From Paralithodes platypus (taxonomy: Eukaryota; Arthropoda; Malacostraca; Decapoda; Lithodidae): a stretch of 64,000 nucleotides of DNA. The notes beneath the pieces were generated by a model. It was not told the origin of the DNA. It saw only the letters and a list, made by a program, of their open reading frames with translations, and searched no databases. Each line of letters begins with the position of its first letter. Position 1 is the stretch's first letter. This document shows positions 10,337 to 22,700 of the stretch, piece by piece. The DNA is taken from positions 15,467,166-15,531,165 of the forward strand of contig CM064519.1 of NCBI GenBank assembly GCA_032716605.1. Reading direction: 5' to 3'. The translations under genes and the position numbers were made by a program.

Positions 10337-10625
10337 AGCCGGACGCTAACCCACCTGTTGCCGCCCAGCCGCCCGAAGATGCAGTGGAAACCTTGAAGGT
10401 CCGGGACAGAAATCCAGAATCCCCGAAAAACACCAGCCACGACAGAATGCCTTCATCAGCACGTCACCCACCAAGCTATGACCACAGGGAGCGTCTGACG
10501 GAGAACTGGTATGGCCAATCTGTAACGAAGGAGGAGGCACGTTAGAGACTTGTATAAGAACATAAGACAAACGGAATTCTACAAGTCTATTGGCCCATAC
10601 GAGGCAAACCCCTTCTTCCCGATAT
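10337..10625. other. GC-rich segment, probable fragment of another mobile element
   Basis: 10337-10555 is markedly GC-richer than its surroundings. It runs into AGAACATAAGACAAACGG and CTATTGGCCCATACGAGGC, a phrase I recall from decapod interspersed repeats (recall, not a search). No coding signature. Confidence 0.4.
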
Positions 10626-10972
10626 CCCTATTTGTTCTTTTACACCTTTATGCCCTAAACTATATCTGTCAGTATAACCTATAACCCCCCCCCCCCCCCA
10701 GCACTACGTTTATCCCCTACACCACATCTATAGTCTGTATTTTTTTTGCTGGAGGGTAAATTGTAATGGCCTCCTCATGATTCCTCGGCTATTACAGATA
10801 TTTTGTACCGAAATATGTTGTTATTAATAAATGTATTGTGTTTATATAACGCACATAGTAGTTTCATATATTTCCACTAAGTCTCGAGATCTCAGTTGCT
10901 AAGGGGTTCAGTACACTATCAGCTGGGAAAAAAGTAGAGTTAAGGGGAAAGTGGTTAGTTTTTGGGATATAC

Positions 10973-10978
<6 letters not shown>

Positions 10979-11026
<48 letters not shown>
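10979..11026. repeat. (TA)n microsatellite
   Basis: About 24 TA units. Confidence 0.97.
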
Positions 11027-11027
<1 letters not shown>

Positions 11028-11267
11028 CTTTTCTTACTTGTCCTACAAATATATCATGAAAAACATTGCTATTTTTGGCACAATCCATTAAAGTTCCAAA
11101 ATTATAACACCTTATCATTCTGGCATGTTTTTTACGCCCGGAATATTTTTGTCCTGTCCAGAATGATAATTTAGCTCTCCGTGTAAATTATAAATTACAT
11201 TCAGCATATATTTCATGGAGTCAGTCCGTCATGGAGTCAGTCCGTCATGGGGCTGACAATGAATTTG

Positions 11268-11681
11268 TTAAGGGGAGATGGACCGTTTTCTGGTCCCCCT
11301 TCTTCCTCATGTTTAGCCCCATTCATTTTCAGATTTTAAGACGTTCACCCCATTGGTTTGTCAATGTTAAAATCTTTCATCCCACTTCTATATTATTATC
11401 AAGACCATTCGTGCCATTTAGGCGTAAATATTTTCCTGGCGAGCGATAGCGAGCCTGACATTTTAGGATAAATCGGCCTTCAGCCGGAACATTTTTCTAT
11501 CGAAAAATGTACAAATTTATCTTGAAGGGGGTCTAAGGAGTGTTTTTTAAGCTTGAAGGTCTATTGAGGAAACTAAAAATAAATTAATATATATATATAC
11601 AGTATATATATATATATACAGTATATATATATATATACAGTATATATATATATACCAAATAAGTAACCACTGTCCCCTTAA
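11268..11681 (+). mobile_element. Family A TTAA element carrying a TA microsatellite
   Basis: TTAAGGGGAGATGGACCG to TGTCCCCTTAA, with core CTGGCGAGCGATAGCGAGCC and hairpin CGGCCTTCAGCCG. The A-rich segment before the right terminus has expanded into three blocks of TATATA..CAGTATATA at 11587-11655. Confidence 0.85.
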
Positions 11682-11854
11682 AAGGAATATAATATAGACT
11701 AATAATAATATAAAGATATCAGTGAAGAAAGGACTCTTATGAAAAACAGGAACTTCTGACATGGTCGCACGTAAAAAAAAAATATATGCAAAAAGTGTAA
11801 ATTTTTATCGTGTTCAGCTCTTTTGCAGTTATGTTTCAGTCGTGGCCCAATTTT

Positions 11855-12125
11855 TTTACCCTCGATGTTTCCCCCTCTCTCTTTTCTCTCCTCTGCCCCC
11901 TCTACTCCCTTCCATTTCCCCTTCACTCCCCTTCTTTTCCTCTCCCCTTCCCCCCCTCCCCTCCCTCTTCTGTTTTCCATTTCCCCTCCTTTTCCTTCCC
12001 TCTCACCCTTCTATTTTCCTCCCCCCCCCCCCCACTCATCCGTTCCATTTCCCCTTCTCTTCCCCCTCCTCTTCCCTTCTCCCTCCCCCCCTCTCTTCCT
12101 TCTCTCCTCCACCCCTCCACCCCTG
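11855..12125. repeat. Polypyrimidine (CT/C-rich) tract
   Basis: About 270 bases almost purely C and T on the plus strand. The open frames over it (proline/serine-rich or Arg/Gly/Glu-rich) are composition artefacts. Confidence 0.9.
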
Positions 12126-12225
12126 GGATATATTTTTTAACCACGAACAAACCTTCACGTTACTTTTTCATTTCTTCTGGAGACTTTTACGCTACAACGC
12201 TTCTATATTTCGGGATTTGTCTAGA

Positions 12226-12576
12226 TTAAGGGGACATGGACCGCTTTTCTGGACCACTTTCTTCCTCATGTTTAGCCCCATTGGTTTTCACGTGTTAAGA
12301 TGTTTGCCCCATTAGTTAGTCGATTTTAAGACCTTTCGCCTCATTTCGTCGTCAATATTTAGACCTTTCGTGCTATTTAGGTGTCGATTTTTTCCCTGGC
12401 GAACGATAGTGAACCTGTGATTTTGGAAGAACCGGCCTTCGGCCAGGAAATTTTTATACCGAAAAATGTACAAATTAATCTAGAAGGGGGATGTAATGGA
12501 TGTATTTTTTTTAATTTGATGAGGTCTAGGGAGGAAACTAGAATCCTGCAAAAATCGCCCCAAAAGTGAACCATTA
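12226..12576 (+). mobile_element. Family A TTAA element
   Basis: TTAAGGGGACATGGACCG to AGTGAACCATTAA. Its core is slightly diverged, CTGGCGAACGATAGTGAACC. Same subtype as the copy at 33.2 kb (CTGCAAAAATCGCCC near the right end). Confidence 0.8.
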
Positions 12577-13130
12577 AGGAAACAGTAGAAAATAGAGCAC
12601 GGGCCGGCAATGTTGCATAACCATGAATCTGCACTTTTCATATTCTAGGAAAGGTTAGATTAGAATAGATAGTCTAGTCTAATAAATCCTTGCCACCGTA
12701 AATATCCCCTGTTTCAAATCAGTTGAGTTGTCTGCGTCTCAATGTGTCAGGTTTCTTATAATGTAGAGTCGCGCTAATAAGTGATGTTTCGGCACCAAGT
12801 ATGTTTTGATAAATAATCGGCATCAGCAATATATAAGCTTCATTTCTTCACATCGAGTGAAATATACAAACATGTTCCTACACTTACTCAGCCAATTCAA
12901 CATCTGACAGACATTAATACAGCACAGAGCAAGCCAAACGTAATGACAGCTGGGACATGACTTATTAGCGCGACCGTACAGTAAAATTCAATGGTTCGTG
13001 GAAACCCTTGATAATAAACTATTATTTCAAGTTACTATCACTGTTCCTAGATCCAGTAGTCCGCTTGTCATTATTAGCCCGTGACTATACATTATAGTAC
13101 TATTCGTTTCACGTCGTAGAAAGTGAAGAG
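12577..13130. other. No recognisable feature
   Basis: Unique-looking AT-rich sequence between two family A elements. Confidence 0.5.
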
Positions 13131-13466
13131 TTAAGGGGAGATTTCCACTTGAGGGATTTTTTTCTTGACCCCTTTATCTCTCATGTTTAGCCCCATTGAT
13201 TTTGATATTTTAAGACGCTCGCCCCATTATTTTGGCGATTTTGAGAACTTTCGCCCCATTTCTGTCAATTTTAAGACTTTTCGTGCCATTTAAGTGTCGA
13301 TTTTTCCCTGGCGAGCGAGAGCGAGCCTGTAATTTAAGAGGAAGCGGCCTTCGGCCGGGAAATTTTTCTACCGAAAAATGTAAAATTTTATCTTGAAAGG
13401 TGGTCTAGGGGCTGTAATGTTAAGCTTGATGGAAGTCTAGCGAATTAACTAAAAACCTCCCCTTAA
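13131..13466 (+). mobile_element. Family A TTAA element, near consensus
   Basis: TTAAGGGGAGATTTCC to CCTCCCCTTAA, 336 bp. Hairpin CGGCCTTCGGCCG and ATTTTTCTACCGAAAAATG are intact; the core reads CTGGCGAGCGAGAGCGAGCC. Confidence 0.88.
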
Positions 13467-13593
13467 TATCCTCTTGGTTTCTCACAAATTATCATCAAGG
13501 TTGTTGCCAATCATTTGATTTTGGCTGTACAGTCACTCAAAAACTTTCAGCGACTTATTAATTTTTTGTTTTTCATTATGCAATTCCAGCCGA

Positions 13594-13807
13594 TTAACCC
13601 CTTCTGTACCGGCGACGTCTTTTGTATTTGATTTCAGCTACATTTAGACGGTTTTGTGAAGCTTAGGAAATATATATGGTAGCTAAAAGGATTAATTGAG
13701 ATTGTCTGTAGCCTTTTGATGGGTAGACATCCTTCCTAAGCTGAACAAAATCGTCTAATAGTTGCCAGAATAAAATGAAAAGTACATCACCGGTACAGAA
13801 GTGGTTA
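13594..13807. mobile_element. Family C TTAA foldback element
   Basis: TTAACCCCTTCTGTACCGGCGACGTC to GTACATCACCGGTACAGAAGTGGTTA. The arms pair over most of their length; the right TTAA has mutated. Confidence 0.8.
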
Positions 13808-13930
13808 CATGGATTTATAAATGTAACTATAGTCTGTATATTTCCAGATGATGATAAATTGAATCCCTTAGCAACTGATTCATTGATACTCAATTTAATA
13901 ATATGAATTTGCCATGTCTCTTGTGTCATA

Positions 13931-14266
13931 TTAAGGGGAGATTTCCACTTGAGGGATTATTTTCTTAACCCCTTTCTCCCTCATGTTTAACTCCACTGCT
14001 ATTGAGATTTTAAAACGTTCGCCCCATTAGTTTGGCGATTTTAAGAACTTTCGCCCCATTTCTGTCAATTTTTAGACATTTTGTACCATTTAGGCGTCGA
14101 TGTTTTCCTGGCGAGCGATAGCGAGCCTGTAATGTAAGAGGAAACGGCCTTCGGCCGGGACATTTTTCTACCGAAAAATGTACAAATTTATCTTAAAGGG
14201 GGTCAAGGGAGTGTAATTTTTAAGCTTGATGGAGGTCTAGGGTACAAACTAAATACCTCCCCTTAA
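13931..14266 (+). mobile_element. Family A TTAA element, near consensus
   Basis: 336 bp from TTAAGGGGAGATTTCC to CCTCCCCTTAA with all landmarks present. Very similar to the copies at 13.1, 47.5, 51.1 and 54.3 kb, suggesting a young subfamily. Confidence 0.88.
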
Positions 14267-14431
14267 CACCAAGTTTTCATGATTAACAACCCCCTTCGAT
14301 ACAAAATCTACCAAATGTACATAATAGCTGAGTAACAAAGATATAATTAAATACACGGTACTTCCTCTCCCATGCTCACACCTCTCCTTCACACCCTCAC
14401 CACTTGTCTTTCCAGGTTCAATCGACTCCTA

Positions 14432-14814
14432 TTAAGGGGGGTGACTTGCTTTATTTTCTCTCCTTTTCTCTCTTTCCCTGGTTTGTATCCATTCGGTCCC
14501 ATACAGCCTACTGTTTTAAGACGCTTATCTTCATCCAGGTGTCGATTTATTCCTGGCGAGCGATAGCAAGCCAATATACATATTGTTTTGCTTTGACAGC
14601 AAGCTAAATGTGTAAATTTTTCGATAGAAAAATGTCTCCGGCGAAGCCGGATTTCTCCATACAATGCTGGCTCGCTATCGCTCGCCAAAAAGAAATCGAC
14701 ACCTGGATGGGGATAAACGTCTTAAACCAGTAGGTTGAATGGGGCCGAATGGATACAACCCAGAGAGAGAGAGAGGGAGAGAGATAAACAAAACACGAGG
14801 TGGGCCCCCTTTAG
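14432..14814. mobile_element. Family B TTAA foldback element
   Basis: TTAAGGGGGGTGACTTGC to GGTGGGCCCCCTTTAG (right TTAA mutated). Central GGCGAAGCCGG and both GGCGAGCGATAGC-type motifs are present. Confidence 0.8.
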
Positions 14815-15159
14815 TCTTTTCCTTTCATATCCTTTATTCTCTGCTCTTGTCGCTTTCTCCCTCCCCTTCCTGTCATCTTTTTCTCATGTCTAACCTTCAA
14901 TTTCCTCGTTCCTTTCTTTCGTGTAGTTTATCTTTTGCTGCTCTCTTATTCGCTTGTACTCTTCTCCTGACACACACACATATATTTTTATCTTCCATTC
15001 CCTCACACCCTACCAGTCGATTTTTGCCTTAAATTGTCTTTCTGTCAGTTTCTGCTATCTTTCTTTTCTGATGCAATGTTATGTATTTTTATCTTACGTA
15101 TTTTCATATATACTCGCCTAATTTATGGTAAATTAAAATTAGCTAATATCAGTTACTAA
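14815..15159. other. Pyrimidine-biased stretch, no gene seen
   Basis: T/C-rich with a short CACACACA run. No repeat family or coding signature. Confidence 0.4.
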
Positions 15160-15317
15160 CCCTAAATGGCACGAAAGGTCTTAAAATTGACAAAAGAAAT
15201 GGGGCAAAAGGTCTTGAAATCGCCAAAATAATGGGCCGAACGTCTTAGAATCTCAAAGCTAAGATGCTAAACATGAGGGAGAAGGGGGGCCTGAAAAACC
15301 AGCCCATCTCCCCTTAA
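15160..15317 (-). mobile_element. Family A element, left-arm fragment
   Basis: From CCTAAATGGCACGAAAGGTC to CATCTCCCCTTAA. Core and right arm absent. Confidence 0.7.
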
Positions 15318-15564
15318 TGTCTTCATAGATTGATAAGATTGTAGACACCAATCGCGCAGGGCAATACCCAGGCGAGGCCTCAAAGACATGTGATAGGGAG
15401 TTACTGGAACTCCTGTTTCATTTGTTTGGCTTCCCTCACTGTTTCTGTTTATGTCTCACTTACAGAATAACCCAGCTAGCTCTCACATACACCATCACCA
15501 CCTATTCATTTCACTACACTAAAGAAGCGCACTGCACTTCATCCCAATACATAACAATTTAGTT

Positions 15565-15670
15565 TTTACTCCAACGTCCCTTGAATTTGGGTTTCTGTCG
15601 CTCTGTCAACTTTGAGGGAGACACTTGTCACAGGCAGCTTTGCCTTGTGTTTCCTTTGTATACATAGAAA
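15565..15670 (+). pseudogene. Jockey-like LINE, extreme 3' end
   Basis: AACGTCCCTTGAATTTGGG, CTGTCGCTCTGTCAACTTTG, CACAGGCAGCTTTGCC..TTTCCTTTG matches bases ~61240-61325 of the larger LINE copy. About 100 bp remain. Confidence 0.75.
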
Positions 15671-16001
15671 CAAAAGATAATCTCCAATACCTTGCTTCCT
15701 CCCCGGAGACCACCCCTTTAAAACAAAATCTTATTAGATGCGCCTCCAAGTTACTCCGTATTGATATGCTCCAATAATTCAGGTCACAATACTCTCTTTA
15801 CTTCTTGGAGGCTTTTCTGCTATAACCTTTCTACATCTCTAAACTACTGACATTCTCCTTTTCACTTTCTGCCATATGTCCTCTTTGGCATTCTGTCCCT
15901 ATCCATTCTCATCACATGGCCATTGCACCTCAAAGGACTTCCCTTTATCCAAACAACATTCAAAGCTTACTCTTCCATTCCAACGGACTGCTTAGTGTCC
16001 A
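15671..16001. other. No recognisable feature
   Basis: 15840-15990 (TTTCACTTTCTGCCATATGTCC..CATCACATGGCCATTG) may be a degraded minus-strand LINE tail, since it resembles the GH..RM..K..Y coding region. The match is too weak to call. Confidence 0.3.
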
Positions 16002-16329
16002 TTAAGGGGCTAGTGGCTGGTTTTTTGGTCTATGTTTTCACTTATTTATGCATTTTTGAGTTTTCTCGCTAGACCTCCATCAAACTTAAAACAAACAAAA
16101 AAATGTCATGGCCAAAGGCCGATTAACTCCAAAAATACAGGCTAGCTATTGCTCGCCAGGAAAAAAATCGACACCTAAATGGCCCAATAGGTCTTAATAT
16201 TGACGAAGAAATGGGTCGAAAAATCTCAAAATCGCCAAACTAATGGAACGAACATCTGAAAATCTCAAAACTAATATGCTAAACATGAGGGAGAAGGGGG
16301 TCCAGAAATAGCGAGTACCACTCCCTTAA
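16002..16329 (-). mobile_element. Family A TTAA element
   Basis: TTAAGGGGCTAGTGGCTGG to TACCACTCCCTTAA. The hairpin region is partly deleted (GGCCAAAGGCCG kept, flanking ACATTTTTC lost) and the core reads GGCTAGCTATTGCTCGCC. Confidence 0.75.
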
Positions 16330-16421
16330 TTAAGCCTAATAGAACCTATCCCCAGCTTCTCTTTGTCCTCAGCTGTACACTGTAGGACAGAAGTATTGCC
16401 TATTCCGACTCTTGGAACTGC

Positions 16422-16793
16422 TTAATAAGGGGGAGATAGTTGCTTTTCTGGAACCCCTTCTCCCTCATGTTTAGACTCATTGATTTAGAGATTTGGTAAC
16501 ATTCGCCCCAGTAGTTTGTCGGTTTTAAGACCTATCGTCCCATTTGTTTATCAAGACCTTTAGCGCAATGTATATGTCGATTTTTCCCTGGCGAGCGATA
16601 GCGATCCTGCAGTTTTGGAGGAACCGGCCTTTGGCCAGGACATTATTCTACCAACAAAAATATATAAGTATATCTCGAAGGGGGATCTTGAGGATAATTT
16701 ACTAAGCTTGGTGGAGGTGTAGGGAGGAAATTATAAAAACAAATCAACATGTATATATTTATATACATCTAATAAATAAGTCCTACCCCTTAA
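16422..16793 (+). mobile_element. Family A TTAA element
   Basis: Starts TTAATAAGGGGGAGATAG (extra bases at the left end) and ends TCCTACCCCTTAA. Core CTGGCGAGCGATAGCGATCC, hairpin CGGCCTTTGGCC. Confidence 0.75.
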
Positions 16794-16959
16794 ATAAATC
16801 CTCAAACTGCATATAATAGGTACAGAATAGAAGAGGAAATTAAATTCAGTTCGATAAAACTTCAGAAACAATATACCTCCTTTTTATGTCTCAGAGTGCA
16901 CAGGGTTTAGTTCTAAATATATGTGCTGGAACCAAATAGGTAGTGCAGGTATCAAGAAC

Positions 16960-17093
16960 CCAAACCTCTGTAACTCAAAAAGGGATACAGCAAATGGGCC
17001 GTAAAATTACACACCTATACCCTGACAGACCCTTCCCAGCTGGTAGAAATATTAGCGGGATTACTTGAGTCGATTGTGAGTTATAGAGGTTAA
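16960..17093. mobile_element. Family D fragment
   Basis: ACCTCTGTAACTCAAAAAGGG and GTGAGTTATAGAGGTTAATGC are the inner arms of family D. The ACTATAG termini are missing. Confidence 0.6.
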
Positions 17094-17206
17094 TGCAGAT
17101 TTATATAAAAGTAACAAATCAATTATTATAATAATGAACATATAGTATTACAAAATTTGTTGGAGCTGAAATGTCATATTTACACAATTCGGGAAACAAA
17201 AAAGAA

Positions 17207-17395
<189 letters not shown>

Positions 17396-17666
17396 AAATA
17401 AACAATAACCATTAGTTTCCCTCCCCAACTTTCTGGTAGTGGGCCCCCCTGCTCTGTTGACATTTCCTTATCCCCTCAACCTTGGACTCTTCTTTATTCT
17501 TAGACAATTTTCTTCTTGGTTTTTATTTTATCGGTCTCCAATGCGCGCGCTCTTTCTCTCTCTCTCTCTCTCTGTGTCAGCAAATCTCTTTTCATCTTTA
17601 TTTTGTTCTGTATTGCTCGTCGTACACTTTTTCTCACTGTATTACATACTGTGTGTGTATACTGTG

Positions 17667-18049
<383 letters not shown>

Positions 18050-18465
18050 TATCAGTACATATACTGTACTTGATATAAATCGTCACATGTTTAATTTAGG
18101 ACAGTCCCAAGTTTTTCTGATTATTATTTTTCAAGCGCAATACTATGTGATTCAGTCCATTTAAGGCCTCACTACTATCGGAATAGTAGTGACCAGGAAG
18201 AGCAATGAGGATACAGAGCCAACAATGCTATACATAATAAACTAGAGTAGTTTGCCTGACAGAAGGGTAAGGTGCGTGACCAGTGCACTCCATAGTAATA
18301 CACATACTGACACATATCAAATACTACTACTACTATCAGTAACATGTAACATAACCAAGATTGTGCGTCAACATATTATTTGTATGCTACTTTGGATATC
18401 ACTGACAAGAAACCCGTACCTCACGACTTGGATACATTTCACCTCCACTATTTCGTCTCAAACAT

Positions 18466-18824
18466 TTAAGGGAACACTGACTGCTGTTTTGGCCTATAAA
18501 TTAATTTATTGATAAATTCTTAGTTTCCTCGCTAAACATCCCACAAACTTAGACAAATATCCCCTAGAACCCCCCCCCCCCCTCAAGAAAAATGTGTACA
18601 TTTTTCGGTAGAAAAATGTCCCGGCCTAACAATTACAGGCTCGCTATCGCTCGCCAGGGAAAAATAAACCCCTAAATGGCACGATAGGTCTTAACATATA
18701 TAACGAAATGGGACGAAAGGTCTTAAAATTGCCAAAGAAATGGGCCGAACTTCTAAAAACCTCAAAACTAATGGGACTAAACACTAGGGAGAAAGGAGAC
18801 AAGAAAAACGACCGTTCCCCTTAA
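18466..18824 (-). mobile_element. Family A TTAA element
   Basis: TTTAAGGGAACACTGACTGC to CGTTCCCCTTAA. Carries ATTTTTCGGTAGAAAAATG and GGCTCGCTATCGCTCGCC; the GC hairpin is partly deleted. Confidence 0.78.
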
Positions 18825-18846
18825 CACAAATACAGATTGTGGAGTC

Positions 18847-20085
18847 AAGCCCATAAAGGACACTGGACCAACAGAGCAAGCCCATAAAGGACACAGGACC
18901 AACAGAGCAAGCCCATAAAGGACACAGGACCAACAGAGCTAGCCCATAAAGGACACAGGACCAACAGAGCTAGCGCATAAAGTACACTGGACCAACAGAG
19001 CCCATAAAGGACACAGGACCAACAGAGCTAGCCCATAAAGGACACAGGACCAACAGAGCTAGCCCATAAAGGACACAGGACCAACAGAGCTAGCACAGGA
19101 CCAACAGAGCTAGCCCATAAAGGACACAGGACCAACAGAGCTAGCCCATAAAGGACACAGGACCAACAGAGCTAGCCCATAAAGGACACAGGACCAACAG
19201 AGCTAGCCCATAAAGGACACAGGACCAACAGAGCTAGCCCATAAAAGACACAGGACCAACAGAGCTAGCCCATAAAGGACACAGGACCAACAGAGCTAGC
19301 CCATAAAGGACACAGGACCAACAGAGCTAGCCCATAAAGGACACAGGACCAACAGAGCTAGCCCATAAAAGACACAGGACCAACAGAGCTAGCCCATAAA
19401 GGACACAGGACCAACAGAGCTAGCCCATAAAGGACACAGAACCAACAGAGCTAGCCCATAAAAGACACAGGACCAACAGAGCTAGCCCATAAAGGACACA
19501 GGACCAACAGAGCTAGCCCATAAAAGACACAGGACCAACAGAGCTAGCCCATAAAGGACACAGGACCAACAGAGCTAGCCCATAAAGGACACAGGACCAA
19601 CAGAGCTAGCCCATAAAGGACAAAGGAACAACAGAGCTAGCCCGTAAAGGACAAAGGAACAACAGAGCTAGCCCATAAAGGACACAGGAACAACAGAGCT
19701 AGCCCGTAAAGGACAAAGGAACAACAGAGCTAGCCCATAAAGGACAAAGGAACAACAGAGCTAGCCCGTAAAGGACAAAGGAACAACAGAGCTAGCCCGT
19801 AAAGGACACAGGACCAACAGAGCTAGCCCGTAAAGGACAAAGGAACAACAGAGCTAGCCCGTAAAGGACAAAGGAACAACAGAGCTAGCCCATAAAGGAC
19901 AAAGGAACAACAGAGCTAGCCCGTAAAGGACAAAGGAACAACAGAGCTAGCCCATAAAGGACAAAGGAACAACAGAGCTAGCCCGTAAAGGACAAAGGAA
20001 CAACAGAGCTAGCCCATAAAGGACAAAGGAACAACAGAGCTAGCCCGTAAAGGACAAAGGAACAACAGAGCTAGCCCGTAAACAA
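18847..20085. repeat. 31-bp satellite, about 40 copies, with a 62-bp higher-order phase
   Basis: Unit AGCCCATAAAGGACACAGGA + CCAACAGAGCT. The first ~24 units carry ACACAGGACC. From about 19610 most carry ACAAAGGAAC and alternate between CCCATAAA and CCCGTAAA, giving a two-unit higher-order repeat. Two units near 18990 and 19090 are shortened. The unit matches the GGACCAACACAGCTAGGCCATAAA part of the surrounding long-period monomer, so it is a local expansion of it. Confidence 0.95.
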
Positions 20086-20114
20086 GAGGGGAGTTCGCAT
20101 GACGGACAGGCGGG

Positions 20115-20340
20115 GTACAGGACTATTTTGACCTCCGCCAACAAAGATGGAGATTATATTGTCGCCTCCATTTGTTAGTCTGTCTGTCTGTCTGTTTGTC
20201 TGTAAACAAGATATCTCGCAAAGTTATGAATAGATTTTCAAGAAATTTGGTGGGCAGTTAGGATATGCACCAAGAACTGATTTAATTTAGGAGGCGATCC
20301 AGATCATATCCTGGGACCCAGATGCAGAAGCAAATTTAGA
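20115..20340. mobile_element. Copy of a widely distributed metazoan repeat (unnamed)
   Basis: Landmarks: CCTCCGCCAACAAAGATGG, a short GTCTGTCTGTCTG run, AACAAGATATCTCGCAAAG, TTATGAATAGATTTTCAAG, AGGAGGCGATCCAGATC. I recall near-identical phrases from repeats in many animal genomes, but I cannot name the family from memory. A second, more diverged copy is at ~39.84 kb. Confidence 0.5.
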
Positions 20341-20911
20341 CCCAAGACAATGCCAGCATAGGCAGACAGATATGCTCTATAATACTACTACTGATAATAT
20401 TAATATGAATGTAAACAAGTAAACATCACTGTTAAGTATCACAAATGCCCCATATAACTTTAACTTAATTAATTCCACCCTCACTAACTCATTCTGCCAT
20501 ATATACAAAACAAAGTAGACGATGAACCCACAACCAGTGCAGGTTAAATAGAAGTCCCAAGATCCAGAAAAGAAAAAAAAATCTACTGGAATCACAACTC
20601 CCCCATGGCGCCGATATTTGTTTATATACATATTATGTAGGTGTTGTTTAAAACATATTTTCGCTAAAAACCTACTCTGGGAGCCGCTGAGTACCCATAC
20701 CATCTTTCATGTCCAAAGTCACAAGGGTGTGGGTGCTAGAAGGACACAAACACACAAACAAACATACCCGGTACTATAAAACTATATGCTAATGTCCAAA
20801 CGTGCGAAATAAAGACTGGTTGATTAGAATATGTCTACAAATTTGTAATTTTAAATGAAAAGGGCTAGTCTTCTCCAATAATAGCATGAATACTACAAAT
20901 GAATTCATATT

Positions 20912-21060
20912 TTTTCACCAACCAACTTTACTTCTAAACTCAATTAATGAAATCAACAAATACATGTGGCATTCCAAAGACTCAAACTTAGGATACTCAC
21001 ACCGAAATTCCGCGCATTTATGCATTACACTATGAAGACGGAAGACACTAACATAAGAAC
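20912..21060 (-). mobile_element. tRNA-like SINE (type S3), diverged
   Basis: Minus strand: GTCTTCATAGTGTAATGCATAAATGCG..GGTGTGAGTATCCTAAGTTTGAG..CCACATGTATTTG, followed by ATTAATTGAGTTTAGAAG. Same unit as at 37.84 and 49.26 kb. Confidence 0.65.
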
Positions 21061-22312
21061 ATATTATTTCGACATGATTTTATCAGATAAAAGTCTTTAT
21101 TGGCATTTCTTAAAATTGCCCTTCTTGCACTCAGCTAGCGAATTATACCACTACTACTACTACTACTACTATTACTGATAATATGCATGCATACATAATT
21201 TTACCCCATTAGATAGCAGTTCCTAGACTATCATATATTTCCACCTGCAAAAGTCAGACACATACATCAGCAAATAGAAATAGCACGAGGGAAGACAAAA
21301 AGAACAGAGGTCCTACCATATACAAAAGGGAGGATTGCATGACAGAAAGGTGGGGTACAGGACTGTATTAATTACATTTTATGACAACAGCAAAACTACA
21401 ACTTTAACTACTGTACTACTGTAAAAAAAAAAAAAAAAAAAAAAATGTGCCCCTTTATTCAACACATACAAAATTATTAGTATTTAAACCTTCACCACCT
21501 CAGTACCAAGGTCATCAAACCATACATCAAAGAAATACAAATATAACAGTAAGGGAGAAGAGAGGACCAACACAGCTAGGCCATAAATAAGAGGGGAGTT
21601 CCCATGACGGACAGGTGGGGTGCATGACAGTATGCTCTCCACCACCCCATCCCACCCACTCTCACGCATGCCAATCACTCTAGGCTTGGCTCATTCATAT
21701 CAAACTATACTTTATATACTGTTTTTAAATTTTCGCCTTCACCTTCACATAATCGTACATATAATGACATACAATTACCAATCTGAGACGGATTCCCAGG
21801 CAAAGCGCATTGGATGGGCACTATATTAACATATCATGCCTAACTTCACCTAGTAGGAAAAAACAATCTTGAAAGTGAATAGTTATTGAAATGTGATGTT
21901 TTGTCCCTCTTTGCAGTAAATATATGTCTCTCATTCATAAATGTAAATATGCATGAAGTGGAAAAAGGGACCAAAAGTGCCAGACCATAAACACATGCAC
22001 AAGAAGGGAGTGTGCATAACAGACAGGAAGAGTGCACATCTGTGTACCTGTACTTATAATACTACTGTTGAGAATGATGCAAGCTAAAATAGTCCACCCA
22101 TTTAAATAGCACTTGCATCTATTATAGCCTTGACCACCTCAGTACCAAAGTCACCAAACATCAAAAAATAAAAATAAAACAGAAAGGAGAAGACAGGACC
22201 AATAGTGCCAAACTAAAACAAGAGAAGCATTCACATGATGGACAGGTGGGGTGCCTGACTTTCTGTATATATTATTTCAACAATACAATTACTATTAACC
22301 TAAGAACTGTGA

Positions 22313-22331
22313 GGAGCCTCAAGTGAGGCTC
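22313..22331. other. Small perfect hairpin
   Basis: GAGCCTCAAGTGAGGCTC, 7-bp stem with a 4-base loop. Function unknown. Confidence 0.5.
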
Positions 22332-22482
22332 TGTTGATGGGCTGTTGGGAAACCTCTCGGAAGGCACACTATTCAAACCCGCACACAAATCGCACTAATG
22401 CTTGAAACCGTCCGCCCCCTCCCCCTACTTCCTCTCCCTACCTGTACTGCACCCCCCTCCCTCTCTCTACTGTTTTTTTTTT

Positions 22483-22700
22483 TCGTTATGTGAGTGAGGG
22501 AGACAAAGGCAGAACTGCCTGTAGCGAGTGCCTCCCACATTGTTGAAAGAGTGACAGAGCCAAAATCAAGGGACGTTTGAGCCAAAATGCCTGGACACAC
22601 GGAGTTAGAAGCAATTTAAGTTATAGGAGTAGGGAAAGACTGATTCTGGGATAGAGTTCCAGAGCTCAGCTGTTGAATAAAAGAAAGACTCTACTACCTC
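22483..22700 (-). pseudogene. Jockey-like LINE, 3'-end fragment
   Basis: Minus strand encodes the conserved tail: SSAELWNS-type, then CTCCGTGTGTCCAGGC, TTTTGGC, CCCTTGATTTTGGC and CTGTCACTCTTTCAAC. It ends at GTCTCCCTCACTCACATAACG followed by an A-rich tail (TTTTTTTTT on the plus strand at 22472). 5'-truncated. Confidence 0.8.

Larger units (their letters stand above)
18170..22260. repeat. Diverged long-period tandem repeat region
   Basis: A recurring phrase GACGGACAGGTGGGGTGCATGAC appears in variants at ~18255, 20100, 21340, 21605, 22015 and 22240. It is preceded by AGGAGAAGACAGGACCAA..GCCATAAA and by a CTACTACTACTGATAATAT block. This indicates an old tandem array with a monomer of a few hundred bases, into which a family A element and a SINE have inserted. 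Confidence 0.65.

Noticed and set aside
11699..12315. Open frames up to 184 codons rich in Pro/Ser/Phe or Arg/Gly/Glu
   Set aside because: They lie over a polypyrimidine tract. No domain, and the opposite strand is open too.
18847..20085. CRISPR-like array
   Set aside because: The 31-bp units are directly contiguous with no variable spacers; eukaryotic satellite.
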